From assembly GCA_019745365.1 (NCBI GenBank), contig JAIETI010000053.1:1-47578 (forward strand): DNA of 47,578 nt, written 5' to 3'. A program made the translations under genes and the position numbers. Shown here one piece after another: positions 7,851 through 16,159 of this stretch. The notes beneath the pieces are model-generated. The model saw only the letters and a program-made list of their open reading frames with translations, made no database searches and was not told where the DNA came from. Each line of letters opens with the position of its first letter. Position 1 is the first letter of the stretch. This stretch comes from Gemmatimonadaceae bacterium. Lineage in GTDB: Bacteria > Gemmatimonadota > Gemmatimonadetes > Gemmatimonadales > Gemmatimonadaceae.

Positions 7851-8594
7851 ATGGCCGGCCACAGTAAGTGGAAGAACATCAAGCACTACAAGGCCGCCGC
7901 TGACGCGAAGCGCGGCGCCAAGTTCACGAAGCTGATCCGTGAGATCATGGTCGCGGCCAAGCAGGGCGGCGGCGACCCTGACGGTAACCCGCGTCTCCGC
8001 ACGGCGATCGAGAACGGGCGCGCCCAGTCGCTCCCCAAGGACAACATCGAGCGCGCGATCAAGAAGGGGACGGGCGAGCTCGAAGGGGTCGACTACACCG
8101 AGGTGCTCTACGAGGCGTACGGCCCCGGCGGCGTGGCGCTCATGATCCAGGCGCTCACCGACAATCCCACGCGCACCGTCGCCGAGATCCGCGCAAAGCT
8201 CTCGCGCGGCGGCGGCAACCTGGGCACGTCAAACTCCGTCTCGTTCATGTTCGATCGGAAGGGACAGATCCTCATCACGGGGAGCACGCTCGACGAGGAC
8301 AGCGCGATGGAGATCGCCCTCGAAGCGGGTGCCGAGGACTTCGCGAAGGAGGACGAGGCGTTCGTGGTCACCACCGCGCCCGCCGATCTACACGCGGTGA
8401 AAGCCGCGCTTGACGCGAAGGGGCTCAAGGCCGAGGAGGCCGAGCTCGCGTGGATCCCAAAGAGCACGATCAAGGTCGAGGGGCCGGCGGCCCCGCAGCT
8501 GCTCAAACTGATCGAGGCGATCGAGGAGCTCGACGACGTGCAGAAGGTGGACGCGAACTTCGATATCGACGTAGCGGAGATGGCGTCGGCGTGA
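7851..8594 (+). CDS. yebC: YebC/PmpR family protein (TACO1-like)
   Basis: The 247-residue protein has the family hallmarks: N-terminal MAGHSKWKNIKHYKAAADAKRG, the NPRLRTAIENGRAQSLPKDNI segment, EAYGPGGVALMIQALTDN and the acidic C-terminal domain. YebC proteins were long annotated as transcriptional regulators; the wider family, including mitochondrial TACO1, has been linked to translation of difficult sequences at the ribosome. Its position just before ruvC and ruvA is a classic bacterial gene order. The start is unambiguous because the MAGHSKW motif is invariant. No Shine-Dalgarno is seen. Confidence 0.96.
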   Translation: MAGHSKWKNIKHYKAAADAKRGAKFTKLIREIMVAAKQGGGDPDGNPRLRTAIENGRAQSLPKDNIERAIKKGTGELEGVDYTEVLYEAYGPGGVALMIQALTDNPTRTVAEIRAKLSRGGGNLGTSNSVSFMFDRKGQILITGSTLDEDSAMEIALEAGAEDFAKEDEAFVVTTAPADLHAVKAALDAKGLKAEEAELAWIPKSTIKVEGPAAPQLLKLIEAIEELDDVQKVDANFDIDVAEMASA

Positions 8595-8604
8595 GCGCGC
8601 CCTC

Positions 8605-9108
8605 GTGATCGTCCTCGGGATCGATCCCGGCACGGCGGTCACGGGGTATGGCGTGGTGCGTGGCGCCGGCAACGGATGCGGCACGCTGTTGGAGTGTGGT
8701 GTGATCCGCACCGATGCGGACCGCCCGCTCGCGGATCGCCTCTTCGACATCCACGAAGGGGTGAGCGAACTGATCGCGCGGCACAGTCCGGACGCGGTCG
8801 CCGTCGAGGACGTGTTCTTCGGGCGCAACGTGCGCACCACCGTGGTGCTCGGCCACGCGCGCGGCGTGATCCTGCTGGCGGCGAAGCAGGCAGAGCGCGC
8901 GGTGCATGAGTATCCGCCCGCCGAGATCAAGAAGGCGATCACCGGCAACGGCGCAGCGACGAAGGAACAGGTTGCGTTCATGGTGACGCGGTTGTTGCGC
9001 CTCGCGAGCCCCCCGTCCCCCGCGGACGCGGCGGACGGTGTGGCCGCCGCACTCACCTGTGTGATGCGCGCGCCACTCGAAGCAGCGCTCGCGCGGAGCG
9101 GCCGATGA
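8605..9108 (+). CDS. ruvC: Crossover junction endodeoxyribonuclease RuvC
   Basis: The 167-residue protein begins MIVLGIDPGTAVTGYGV and keeps the RNase H-like catalytic acids: D in GIDPG, E in VAVEDVFFGRN and the late D in SPADAADGVAAAL. RuvC resolves Holliday junctions as a dimer on the RuvAB complex. The GTG start at 8605 lies 10 bases after the yebC stop. The ruvC TGA overlaps the ruvA ATG by 4 bases. Its first 21 bases around the start are identical to those of tsaD, noted separately. Confidence 0.97.
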   Translation: MIVLGIDPGTAVTGYGVVRGAGNGCGTLLECGVIRTDADRPLADRLFDIHEGVSELIARHSPDAVAVEDVFFGRNVRTTVVLGHARGVILLAAKQAERAVHEYPPAEIKKAITGNGAATKEQVAFMVTRLLRLASPPSPADAADGVAAALTCVMRAPLEAALARSGR

Positions 9109-9698
9109 TTGCGCGGATCGCGGGGACTTTGCTCCATGTGGAGCTCGACCGGATCGAGGTGATGACCTCCGGTGGCGTGGGGTATGAGCTGCTGGTGCCG
9201 TTGAGCGTGATCGAAGCGCTTCCCCGCCCTGGCGAGCAGATCGCGTTGCACACGGCGCTCGTGGTGCGCGAGGACGCCTCGATCCTCTTCGGCTTTCAGA
9301 GCGCGGAGGAGCGCAAGCTCTTCCAGCGCCTACTGGGGACCACGGGCGTGGGGCCGCAGCTCGCACTGAACATCCTGAGCACGCTGTCACCGGCGCGGCT
9401 GGCCGCCGCGGTGCGCGACGGCGATCTCGCGACGCTCACACGCGTTCCGCGTGTGGGGAAGAAGCTCGCGGAGCGGCTGCTGCTGGAGCTGCGCGACAAG
9501 AACCTCGAGGCGACGATCAGCACGGCGGCCGGAGGCGGTGCGAGCGGCGGGACGCATGAGGCCGCGCGCGCGCTGCAGGCGTTGGGATACGCTGCGCCCG
9601 ATGCCGAGCGCGCGGTCAAGCGCGCGCTGGACGGCGGCGCTGATGGGAAGGACACCGCCGCGCTCATCCGGCAGGCGCTGGCGACGCTGTCGGCGTAG
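9105..9698 (+). CDS. ruvA: Holliday junction branch migration protein RuvA
   Basis: The 197-residue protein has the three RuvA domains: an OB fold starting MIARIAGTLLHVELDRIEV, the double helix-hairpin-helix region (LFQRLLGTTGVGPQLALNIL and LTRVPRVGKKLAERLLLEL), a flexible Gly/Ala linker (TAAGGGASGG) and the small RuvB-binding domain (ALQALGYAAPDAERAVKRAL). It binds four-way junctions and anchors RuvB rings. The ATG overlaps the ruvC stop. RuvB is not next in line: a GWxTD-like gene intervenes. Confidence 0.97.
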   Translation: MIARIAGTLLHVELDRIEVMTSGGVGYELLVPLSVIEALPRPGEQIALHTALVVREDASILFGFQSAEERKLFQRLLGTTGVGPQLALNILSTLSPARLAAAVRDGDLATLTRVPRVGKKLAERLLLELRDKNLEATISTAAGGGASGGTHEAARALQALGYAAPDAERAVKRALDGGADGKDTAALIRQALATLSA

Positions 9699-9704
9699 GC
9701 GCGG

Positions 9705-11768
9705 ATGCGCGGACGCTGCCGAGCGATGGGCATGTTCCTCCTTCTCGCGGCGGTCGGGAGCGGTGCCGGCAGCCAAGAATCGGGCGCGCGACTCGTGATG
9801 CGGTCCGATTCGATCCGCGAGCTGCAGACGCTCTGGGGCAATCTGCGTGCCGCGAGAGCGGACGACGCAGCGGAGTGGCACCGGGCTGGCTTGCTCGCGT
9901 GGAGTCTCGTGCCACGTGCGGCACGCCGACCTGGGCGCGTGATCGGTGCCAACAACGTCCGGTGGCTACGCATCGCCGATTCGGCGCTCTTGATCGCCAC
10001 CTATCGCGCGCCAGACAGTGCGCGCTTCGGGGCGTCGCTCGCCGACTTCCTTGCCACCCACCAGGATCCGATGGTCCGAGCCTCGGCGCGACGATTCGCG
10101 GATCGTGCGGTCAGTGCGGCGGAGCGTACGGGGGACCCGGTCGCGCTCGCGCGGGCATCAATCGTCTCGGGTGACATCGCTTGGCGCGAGTGGATCCAAT
10201 TCGGGATGCGGGCACGGGTCCGGCGTGGCTCGCGAGCGGATCCCGGCGACGATGCCTACGCGCACGCGGTCGCCCGCTACCACACCGCGCTGCGCGCGTT
10301 GCCGACCGATGAACGCGCAGCACAGCGCTTGTTCCGCGTGCTCACGGAGAAGTTCCTCTGGAGCGAACTCGCCGCCGCGGCCACGTCGTTCGTCGCCCGT
10401 GCGCCCGCCGCGCCTGCCGGGCATTTCGCGTTGGGGCTTGCCCAGTGGCGACTGCGAGAGGCCGCGCGCGCTGCCGCGACGTTCGACCGAGCGCTCGCGC
10501 TGAGCTCGGCGGCCGAGCGGGAGCGGCTGCTGTCGCTCGACCTCCTCTCCGCAGGGCGAGAGGGCGTCCGACAGGACGGGCTCGACAGCGCCGCGCGTGC
10601 GCGCCAGCACTCGCTCCGCTGGCGCTCGTGGGATCCACTCTGGTCGACGCCGGAGAACGAGGCGCACCTCGAATTTCTCGCGAGGGCGACCGAGGCCGAC
10701 CTCCTGTTCACCACGGAGTTCCCTGCCCAACGGGGGAGCGAGTCGGATCGCGGGCGAGTGTTGCTGCGGCGCGGCTACCCATCCCTCGAATTGAAGTCGC
10801 CGCTGGATGGAGGGCTCGCCGGCGTCACGATCCGCTGGTTATACCCCGGCCCGAACGGGGCCTATCAGTTCACCCTTGCCCCCTCATTCGGGACTGCACC
10901 CCTCGACTTCGAGGCGAGGGCAATGCACGAGGAGCGTCTCGCGCTCGCGCCCATCACCCTCACGGACCGACGGCAGGTCGACTCGCTGGCGCCCACGCTG
11001 GCGCGATTCCGGAGCCGGGACGACTCGACGGAACTGGTCGTCGCGACGCGTCCGCTCTGGGAGCAACTCCTCAGCGCAAGCGATACGCGCGTCGCCCTGC
11101 GAACCGATTTCTACGCGCTTGATGAGCGCCTCACGCTCGTGGCGCGTGACTCCCTCGGACTGAACGCCCAGCCACCCACGGTGATCTTCACCACGCGTGT
11201 CGGCACGGGCCGCTTCCGTGCCCGCGTCGAGGTCAGTGGATTCGGCGCGTCTCGAGCTGCGCGCGCGGACGTGGAGGCCGCGACGGACAGCGCGCACTGG
11301 AGCACCCACGGGTTCGGGATGAGCGATGTGCTGTTGGCGACCGCGACGGCACACGAGGGGACGGCGGACGGGTGGCGCACGATCGATCCGACGCCGCTCA
11401 TCGCGGCGCACCGCCGATCGGAGCCGATCGTGCTCGTGTGGGAGACGTACGGACTCCGTACCGACTCGAGCGTCTCGCGGTACGCGATCGAGCTGCGCAT
11501 GGAGAAGGCGCGGCGTGGCACGGCCGGGAGGATCGCGGCGCGGATCCTGGGCGGCGCGCGCCAGGGACTCAGCGTGAGCGACGCCGCCGAGGATGGGGTC
11601 ACCCTCGGCCTCGAGCGCGTCGTGCCCGCAGGTGAGCGGGTCGCGGACGCTCTGCGGATCTCGCTCGGTGACACACCCGAAGGGAGCTACATCGTGACCG
11701 TCACCGTCACGGACCGTCGGTCTGGCGCACGCGTGAGTCGAACGCTCCCGCTTCACCTGTCGAACTGA
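9705..11768 (+). CDS. Exported TPR/GWxTD-like protein, copy 1
   Basis: The 687-residue protein has a signal peptide; two in-frame starts, 9705 and 9726, both keep the hydrophobic MGMFLLLAAVGSGAGS segment. Residues about 40-330 are helical TPR-like repeats. The middle (LWSTPENEAHLEFLARATEADLLFTTEFPAQRG, then SESDRGRVLLRRGYP) matches the GWxTD domain found in Gemmatimonadota, Acidobacteriota and Bacteroidota, but the signature is decayed: GWxTD reads GSESD. A beta-rich C-terminus follows, with a short MEKARRGTAGRIAARILGG insert. Function unknown for the whole family; it is likely periplasmic or outer-membrane associated. It starts 6 bases after ruvA, and a clear paralogue follows ruvB at 12895. 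The first copy lacks about 40 residues of the N-terminal half found in copy 2. Confidence 0.78.
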   Translation: MRGRCRAMGMFLLLAAVGSGAGSQESGARLVMRSDSIRELQTLWGNLRAARADDAAEWHRAGLLAWSLVPRAARRPGRVIGANNVRWLRIADSALLIATYRAPDSARFGASLADFLATHQDPMVRASARRFADRAVSAAERTGDPVALARASIVSGDIAWREWIQFGMRARVRRGSRADPGDDAYAHAVARYHTALRALPTDERAAQRLFRVLTEKFLWSELAAAATSFVARAPAAPAGHFALGLAQWRLREAARAAATFDRALALSSAAERERLLSLDLLSAGREGVRQDGLDSAARARQHSLRWRSWDPLWSTPENEAHLEFLARATEADLLFTTEFPAQRGSESDRGRVLLRRGYPSLELKSPLDGGLAGVTIRWLYPGPNGAYQFTLAPSFGTAPLDFEARAMHEERLALAPITLTDRRQVDSLAPTLARFRSRDDSTELVVATRPLWEQLLSASDTRVALRTDFYALDERLTLVARDSLGLNAQPPTVIFTTRVGTGRFRARVEVSGFGASRAARADVEAATDSAHWSTHGFGMSDVLLATATAHEGTADGWRTIDPTPLIAAHRRSEPIVLVWETYGLRTDSSVSRYAIELRMEKARRGTAGRIAARILGGARQGLSVSDAAEDGVTLGLERVVPAGERVADALRISLGDTPEGSYIVTVTVTDRRSGARVSRTLPLHLSN

Positions 11769-11800
11769 AGGTGGTGCCGCTGGACGGTCGGTCGCCGTAG

Positions 11801-11806
11801 TAGATT
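11801..11806 (+). promoter_or_regulatory. Putative -10 element for ruvB
   Basis: TAGATT ends 9 bases before the ruvB ATG in the 47-base gap after the GWxTD gene. No Shine-Dalgarno occurs between them, so the transcript would have almost no leader. A -35 is not convincing. It suggests ruvB can be transcribed separately from ruvCA. Confidence 0.4.
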
Positions 11807-11815
11807 GGGCGCAGT

Positions 11816-12844
11816 ATGGCGCGCCCTGAGATCACCACCCCCGAGGTGCTGACGGACGAGTCCGTCGTCGAGCTCTCCCTCCGTCCCCAACGCCTCGAGG
11901 AGTTCATCGGGCAGGGAAAGGTGAAGGACGCGCTGCGCATCTACCTCGATGCCGCGCTGAGCCGCCGCGAAGCGCTCGACCATACGCTCCTCTTCGGCCC
12001 GCCGGGGCTTGGCAAGACGACGCTCGCGGAGCTGATCGCGCGCGAGCTGGGGGTGAACATCCGCACCACGAGTGGGCCCGCGCTCGAGAAGCCGGGAGAT
12101 CTCGTGGGAACGCTCACGAACCTCCGCGCCGGCGACATCCTCTTCATCGACGAGATTCACCGGCTGCGGCCGGTGATCGACGAGTTCCTCTATCCGGCGA
12201 TGGAGGACTGGAAGATCGATATCCGGCTCTCCGACGGGCCCAAGGCGCAGACGATCACGATGCCGGTCGAGAAGTTCACGCTGATCGGCGCGACCACGCG
12301 GCTGGGGATGCTCACGGCGCCGCTGCGCGCGCGCTTCGGGATCGAACTCCGCCTCAACTACTATCCGGCTGACGAGATCGAGACGATCGTGCGGCGCACG
12401 GCCGAGGTGTTGCAGGTCCCGCTCGACGCGGAGGGCGCGTCGGAGATCGCGCGGCGGGCACGCGGCACACCGCGCGTGGCGAATCGGCTCCTGCGGCGCA
12501 TCCGCGATTTCGCGCAGGTTCGCTCCGACGGTACGATCACGCGCACGGTCGCGCGCGAGGCGCTCGCGTTGCTCGACGTGGATGAGTTCGGGCTCGACGA
12601 GATGGACACGCGCATCCTGCGGGCGATCATCGAGAAGTTCGACGGCGGCCCGGTGGGTGTGGGAACCGTGGGTGCGGCGGTCGGCGAGGATGCCGAGACG
12701 ATCGAGGAGGTGTATGAACCCTTCTTGGTGCAGAACGGATTCTTGCAACGGACGCCGCGGGGGCGTATGGCGACGGCGATGGCGTATCGCCACTTTGGTT
12801 TCGAACCGCCGCAGGAAACCCCGGTGCAGCCAACGCTGTTCTAA
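11816..12844 (+). CDS. ruvB: Holliday junction branch migration ATPase RuvB
   Basis: The 342-residue protein is a full-length RuvB. It starts near the conserved [12 protein letters not shown] segment, has Walker [12 protein letters not shown], Walker [11 protein letters not shown], sensor 1 [18 protein letters not shown], the [18 protein letters not shown] region with its arginine finger and sensor 2, and a C-terminal winged helix ([27 protein letters not shown]). It drives branch migration with RuvA. It is separated from ruvA by a 2-kb GWxTD gene, and a second GWxTD gene follows 50 bases later. Confidence 0.97.
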   Translation: MARPEITTPEVLTDESVVELSLRPQRLEEFIGQGKVKDALRIYLDAALSRREALDHTLLFGPPGLGKTTLAELIARELGVNIRTTSGPALEKPGDLVGTLTNLRAGDILFIDEIHRLRPVIDEFLYPAMEDWKIDIRLSDGPKAQTITMPVEKFTLIGATTRLGMLTAPLRARFGIELRLNYYPADEIETIVRRTAEVLQVPLDAEGASEIARRARGTPRVANRLLRRIRDFAQVRSDGTITRTVAREALALLDVDEFGLDEMDTRILRAIIEKFDGGPVGVGTVGAAVGEDAETIEEVYEPFLVQNGFLQRTPRGRMATAMAYRHFGFEPPQETPVQPTLF

Positions 12845-12894
12845 TCGGACGACCCGACGGTTCCTGGATTCCCGGCCCCGACTCCCTCTGACTG

Positions 12895-15072
12895 ATGCGT
12901 CGCACCCTCGCACTCGCCCTGCAGGTCGCTCTCGCCACCCGCGTCGTATCGGCGCAGGAGCTGGCATCGCGGGCCGACTCCGTGGCCGAGGTGAATCGGC
13001 TCTGGAGCTACGTGAAACGCGCGCAGGATGATGTGGTCTCCTGGCATCGTGTGGGGACGATGGCGTGGAAGCTCGTGCCGGACACCGCGCGGCGTCCGGG
13101 GAGTGTGCGCGGCGCCGAGAACATCCGCTGGCTCCGCATGGCGGATTCTGCGCTGCGCATCGCGGCCGATCGCGCGCCCGACAGTGCGCGCTTCGGGGCG
13201 ACGCTTGCGAGCTATCTCGCGAGCTCGCCTGATCCTTCGGTGCGCTATGCGGCGGGTGGGCTGGCGAACCGTGCGGTGCGCTCCGGCCTGCGCGGGCGCG
13301 ACACGCTGGCGCTCGCCGAGGCGGCGATGCTCGCCGGCGATGTGGAGTTCCGGAAGTTTGAGGAGTTTCGGGGGCGGCTCATGATGACCGGTGCGATGGG
13401 CACCGATGCGCCACGACAGATCGGCGACATGCTCCCGGACAATGGCTCTACGAACAGCATCACCGAAGCCACGTCACTGGCGATTCCGGGAGCACTCGAT
13501 CAGTATCTGAAGAGCTTCACCGCACCGATCCCCGACGCAGGGGAGAACGCCTTCGCCGCCGCAATGGTGTACTACACCACTGCGGTCCGCGCCGCGCGCG
13601 ACGATCCTCGCGCGGTGGGGAGGCTGATGCGTGCGCTTGCCGCGCGCGACCGATGGACGGAGCTCGCGGCCACGGCGCAGATGCGGTTGACCCGGGCGCC
13701 CTGGGATGCCCCCGCATGGATGGCCTTGGGGCTCGCCCGGCAACGCCTCGACAGCGGCGTCACCGCGCTCGCCGCGTTTGACTCCGCCTTCGCGCTCCTC
13801 TCCGACGCCGACCGTGCGCGCATGACGCGTCTCGAGCGACTCACTCGATCCGCCGACGCGCGCGTTCTCGCGAAGATGGACAGCGCCCATCGCGCCGACG
13901 TCGAGTCCGTCTTCTGGCGGGCGATCGATCCGCTCTGGAGCACACCCGGGAATGAGACGTACATCGAGTTCCTCACCCGAGTCGCGTACGCGGATCTCAT
14001 GTGGACGATGGAGGTGCCGGCGATTCGCGGTGCCGACACCGATCGAGGACAGATTTACGTGCGGCTCGGTCCACCCGCGACCGCCAGCACCTTTGCGCCG
14101 CGTGCCGGATTCACCGAGCCCTCGCTGCTCTGGCAGTACAACGAGAGAACGAAGTTCATGTTCCAGCTCAACCCATCGTACGGTCGGGCACGCTTGACGT
14201 TCGATGACCGCGGCGCTGCCGAGCAATACCTCGAGCTCCGCGCCCCGTCGTTCGCGAATATGAAGTCTCTCGCCAATATCGACTCCCTCGTTCCCCTCAC
14301 CGCCCGCTTCCGCGCCGGCGGAGACACCACCGAACTCTTCATCGCCACCGCCCCCCGCTGGAGCGCGATCGACTCCGCGTCTGGTGTGCGCGCCGCGCTC
14401 CGCAGCGACCTCTGGGTGCTCGATGGCGCCCTCCGCGCCGTGCGGCGCGACTCCCAACCCGCCGACGCGCGCCCGGGGATCGTGAGCTTCACCACGCGAC
14501 TCCGGCCCGGCTCGTATCTCACCCGACTCGAGCACTGGGGCCCAGGGATCACCCACGCCGCCCGCGCGCAGACGCAGATCACCACCGCAGGCACGCCCGA
14601 TTGGACGAGCACGGGTTTCGGCATGAGCGATCTCCTCCTCGCCAGCGCCGCCAACGTCGGCGCGCCCGGCAAACGCTGGAAGGATTTCGCGCCGACACCG
14701 CTCGTCGCCGCGCTGCCGCGCACCACTCCACTCACCCTCGTCTGGGAGAACTACGACCTCGGCACCGTCGAGGGGGTGTCGCGCTATCGCGTCTCCGTTC
14801 GCCTGCAGAAGAGCGACAAGTCGATGGTCGGCCGCATCGCGGCGCGCATCGTCGGTGGGGTGACCGCGGCGGTCGGACGCACGAGCACTAGCGACGACAA
14901 CGTGGCGCTCGGTTTCGAGCGCACCGCCGCACCCGGGGCGACGATCCCCGATGCGATCCGCGTCTCGCTCGAGGGCGCGCCCGCCGGGAGCTATCTACTC
15001 ACCGTCGAGATCACCGACCTCTCGAACCAACGCACGGCCACGCGCACGGCGCGCCTCACCCTCGCGCCGTGA
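12895..15072 (+). CDS. Exported TPR/GWxTD-like protein, copy 2
   Basis: The 725-residue paralogue of the 9705 gene starts with the signal peptide MRRTLALALQVALATRVVSAQ. It shares blocks with copy 1, for example RRPGSVRGAENIRWLRMADSAL against RRPGRVIGANNVRWLRIADSAL, and RAPDSARFGATLASYL. The GWxTD core reads EFLTRVAYADLMWTMEVP, then AIRGADTDRGQIYVRLGPP, closer to consensus than copy 1 but still without the tryptophan. An extra loop about 40 residues long (near MMTGAMGTDAPRQIGDMLPD) is absent from copy 1. TPR-like helices precede the core and beta-rich sequence follows. The stop overlaps the GTG of queA by 4 bases. Family function unknown. Confidence 0.8.
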   Translation: MRRTLALALQVALATRVVSAQELASRADSVAEVNRLWSYVKRAQDDVVSWHRVGTMAWKLVPDTARRPGSVRGAENIRWLRMADSALRIAADRAPDSARFGATLASYLASSPDPSVRYAAGGLANRAVRSGLRGRDTLALAEAAMLAGDVEFRKFEEFRGRLMMTGAMGTDAPRQIGDMLPDNGSTNSITEATSLAIPGALDQYLKSFTAPIPDAGENAFAAAMVYYTTAVRAARDDPRAVGRLMRALAARDRWTELAATAQMRLTRAPWDAPAWMALGLARQRLDSGVTALAAFDSAFALLSDADRARMTRLERLTRSADARVLAKMDSAHRADVESVFWRAIDPLWSTPGNETYIEFLTRVAYADLMWTMEVPAIRGADTDRGQIYVRLGPPATASTFAPRAGFTEPSLLWQYNERTKFMFQLNPSYGRARLTFDDRGAAEQYLELRAPSFANMKSLANIDSLVPLTARFRAGGDTTELFIATAPRWSAIDSASGVRAALRSDLWVLDGALRAVRRDSQPADARPGIVSFTTRLRPGSYLTRLEHWGPGITHAARAQTQITTAGTPDWTSTGFGMSDLLLASAANVGAPGKRWKDFAPTPLVAALPRTTPLTLVWENYDLGTVEGVSRYRVSVRLQKSDKSMVGRIAARIVGGVTAAVGRTSTSDDNVALGFERTAAPGATIPDAIRVSLEGAPAGSYLLTVEITDLSNQRTATRTARLTLAP

Positions 15073-16097
15073 TCGGCCGACGCACCAGCGACTACGACTT
15101 CGACCTCCCGGAAGATCGGATCGCGCAGACACCGGCCGCGCGCCGCGACGAGAGTCGCCTGATGCGCATCGATCGCGCCAGCGGCACGATCACGCACCAT
15201 CGCTTTCGCGATCTCGCCGAGATGATCCCCGCCGGGGACACGCTCGCCGTGAACACCACGCGCGTGCTGAAGGCGCGACTGCTCGGCACGCGCGACTCAG
15301 GTGCGGCGGCTGAGGTGCTGCTCCTCCGACCGCTCGGCGACGGGAGTTGGGAGGCGATGGTGAAGCCGGGCGCGAAGCTGAAACCCGGGCGACGCGTCAC
15401 GCTCGGAGCCGACGCTTCGGTCGAGATCCTCGACGACACCGGGCGCGGGACGCGTCGCGTGCGCTTCTCCGGCGACCCCGATGCGACGATCGAGCGCTAC
15501 GGCCACGTGCCGCTCCCGCCCTACATCGCGCGCGCCGACGGCACCGCCGACGCCGAGCGATATCAGACCGTGTACGCGAAGGAGCAGGGCTCGGTAGCGG
15601 CGCCGACCGCCGGACTGCACTTCACGCCGGAGTTGCTCGCGACGCTCGCGGCGCAGGGGGTCACGCGCACCGAGCTGCTCCTCCATGTCGGGATCGGGAC
15701 GTTCAAGCCGGTCGAGGTGGAGGAGGTCACCGCGCACGCGATGCACGAGGAGTGGTATCGCGTGAGTGAGGCCGCAGCGGCACGCCTGAACGCGACGCGC
15801 GCGGCGAGCGGACGCGTGTGGGCGGTGGGCACCACGTCGATGCGCACCCTCGAGAGCGTGGTCGACGCCACCGGTGCGATCCACGCTGGTGAGGGGGAGA
15901 CGAAGATCTTCATCTATCCGCCGTACACCTTCCGTGCGGTCGACCGGCTCGTCACGAATTTCCACCTCCCCCGCTCTACCCTGCTCATGCTCGTGGCCGC
16001 CTTTGCGGGCTATGACCTGATGCGCGAGGCGTACCGCGTGGCGATCGCGGACAGCTACCGTTTCTACTCGTACGGCGACGCAATGGTGATCGTGTAG
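15069..16097 (+). CDS. queA: S-adenosylmethionine:tRNA ribosyltransferase-isomerase QueA
   Basis: The 342-residue protein transfers and isomerises the ribosyl group of S-adenosylmethionine onto preQ1-modified tRNA, giving epoxyqueuosine at position 34. Family motifs are plain: YDFDLPEDRIAQTPA near the start, LAVNTTRVLKARLLG, YGHVPLPPYI, QTVYAKEQGSVAAPTAGLHFT, HVGIGTFKPV, and the C-terminal FIYPPYTFRAVDRLVTNFHLP. It starts at GTG 15069, overlapping the GWxTD gene's stop. The next gene, tgt, catalyses the preceding base-exchange step. Confidence 0.97.
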   Translation: MIGRRTSDYDFDLPEDRIAQTPAARRDESRLMRIDRASGTITHHRFRDLAEMIPAGDTLAVNTTRVLKARLLGTRDSGAAAEVLLLRPLGDGSWEAMVKPGAKLKPGRRVTLGADASVEILDDTGRGTRRVRFSGDPDATIERYGHVPLPPYIARADGTADAERYQTVYAKEQGSVAAPTAGLHFTPELLATLAAQGVTRTELLLHVGIGTFKPVEVEEVTAHAMHEEWYRVSEAAAARLNATRAASGRVWAVGTTSMRTLESVVDATGAIHAGEGETKIFIYPPYTFRAVDRLVTNFHLPRSTLLMLVAAFAGYDLMREAYRVAIADSYRFYSYGDAMVIV

Positions 16098-16132
16098 TCC
16101 CCGCGGGGGTACGGAGGGCGAGTAGTTTTCCT

Positions 16133-16138
16133 TCGACT
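16133..16138 (+). promoter_or_regulatory. Candidate -10 element for the tgt operon
   Basis: TAGTTT lies about 21 bases before the tgt GTG in the 62-base gap after queA. There is no good -35 hexamer. The call rests on similarity to other TAnnnT boxes ahead of operon starts here. Confidence 0.3.
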
Positions 16139-16159
16139 CTCACGCCTCCGCATCGACCC

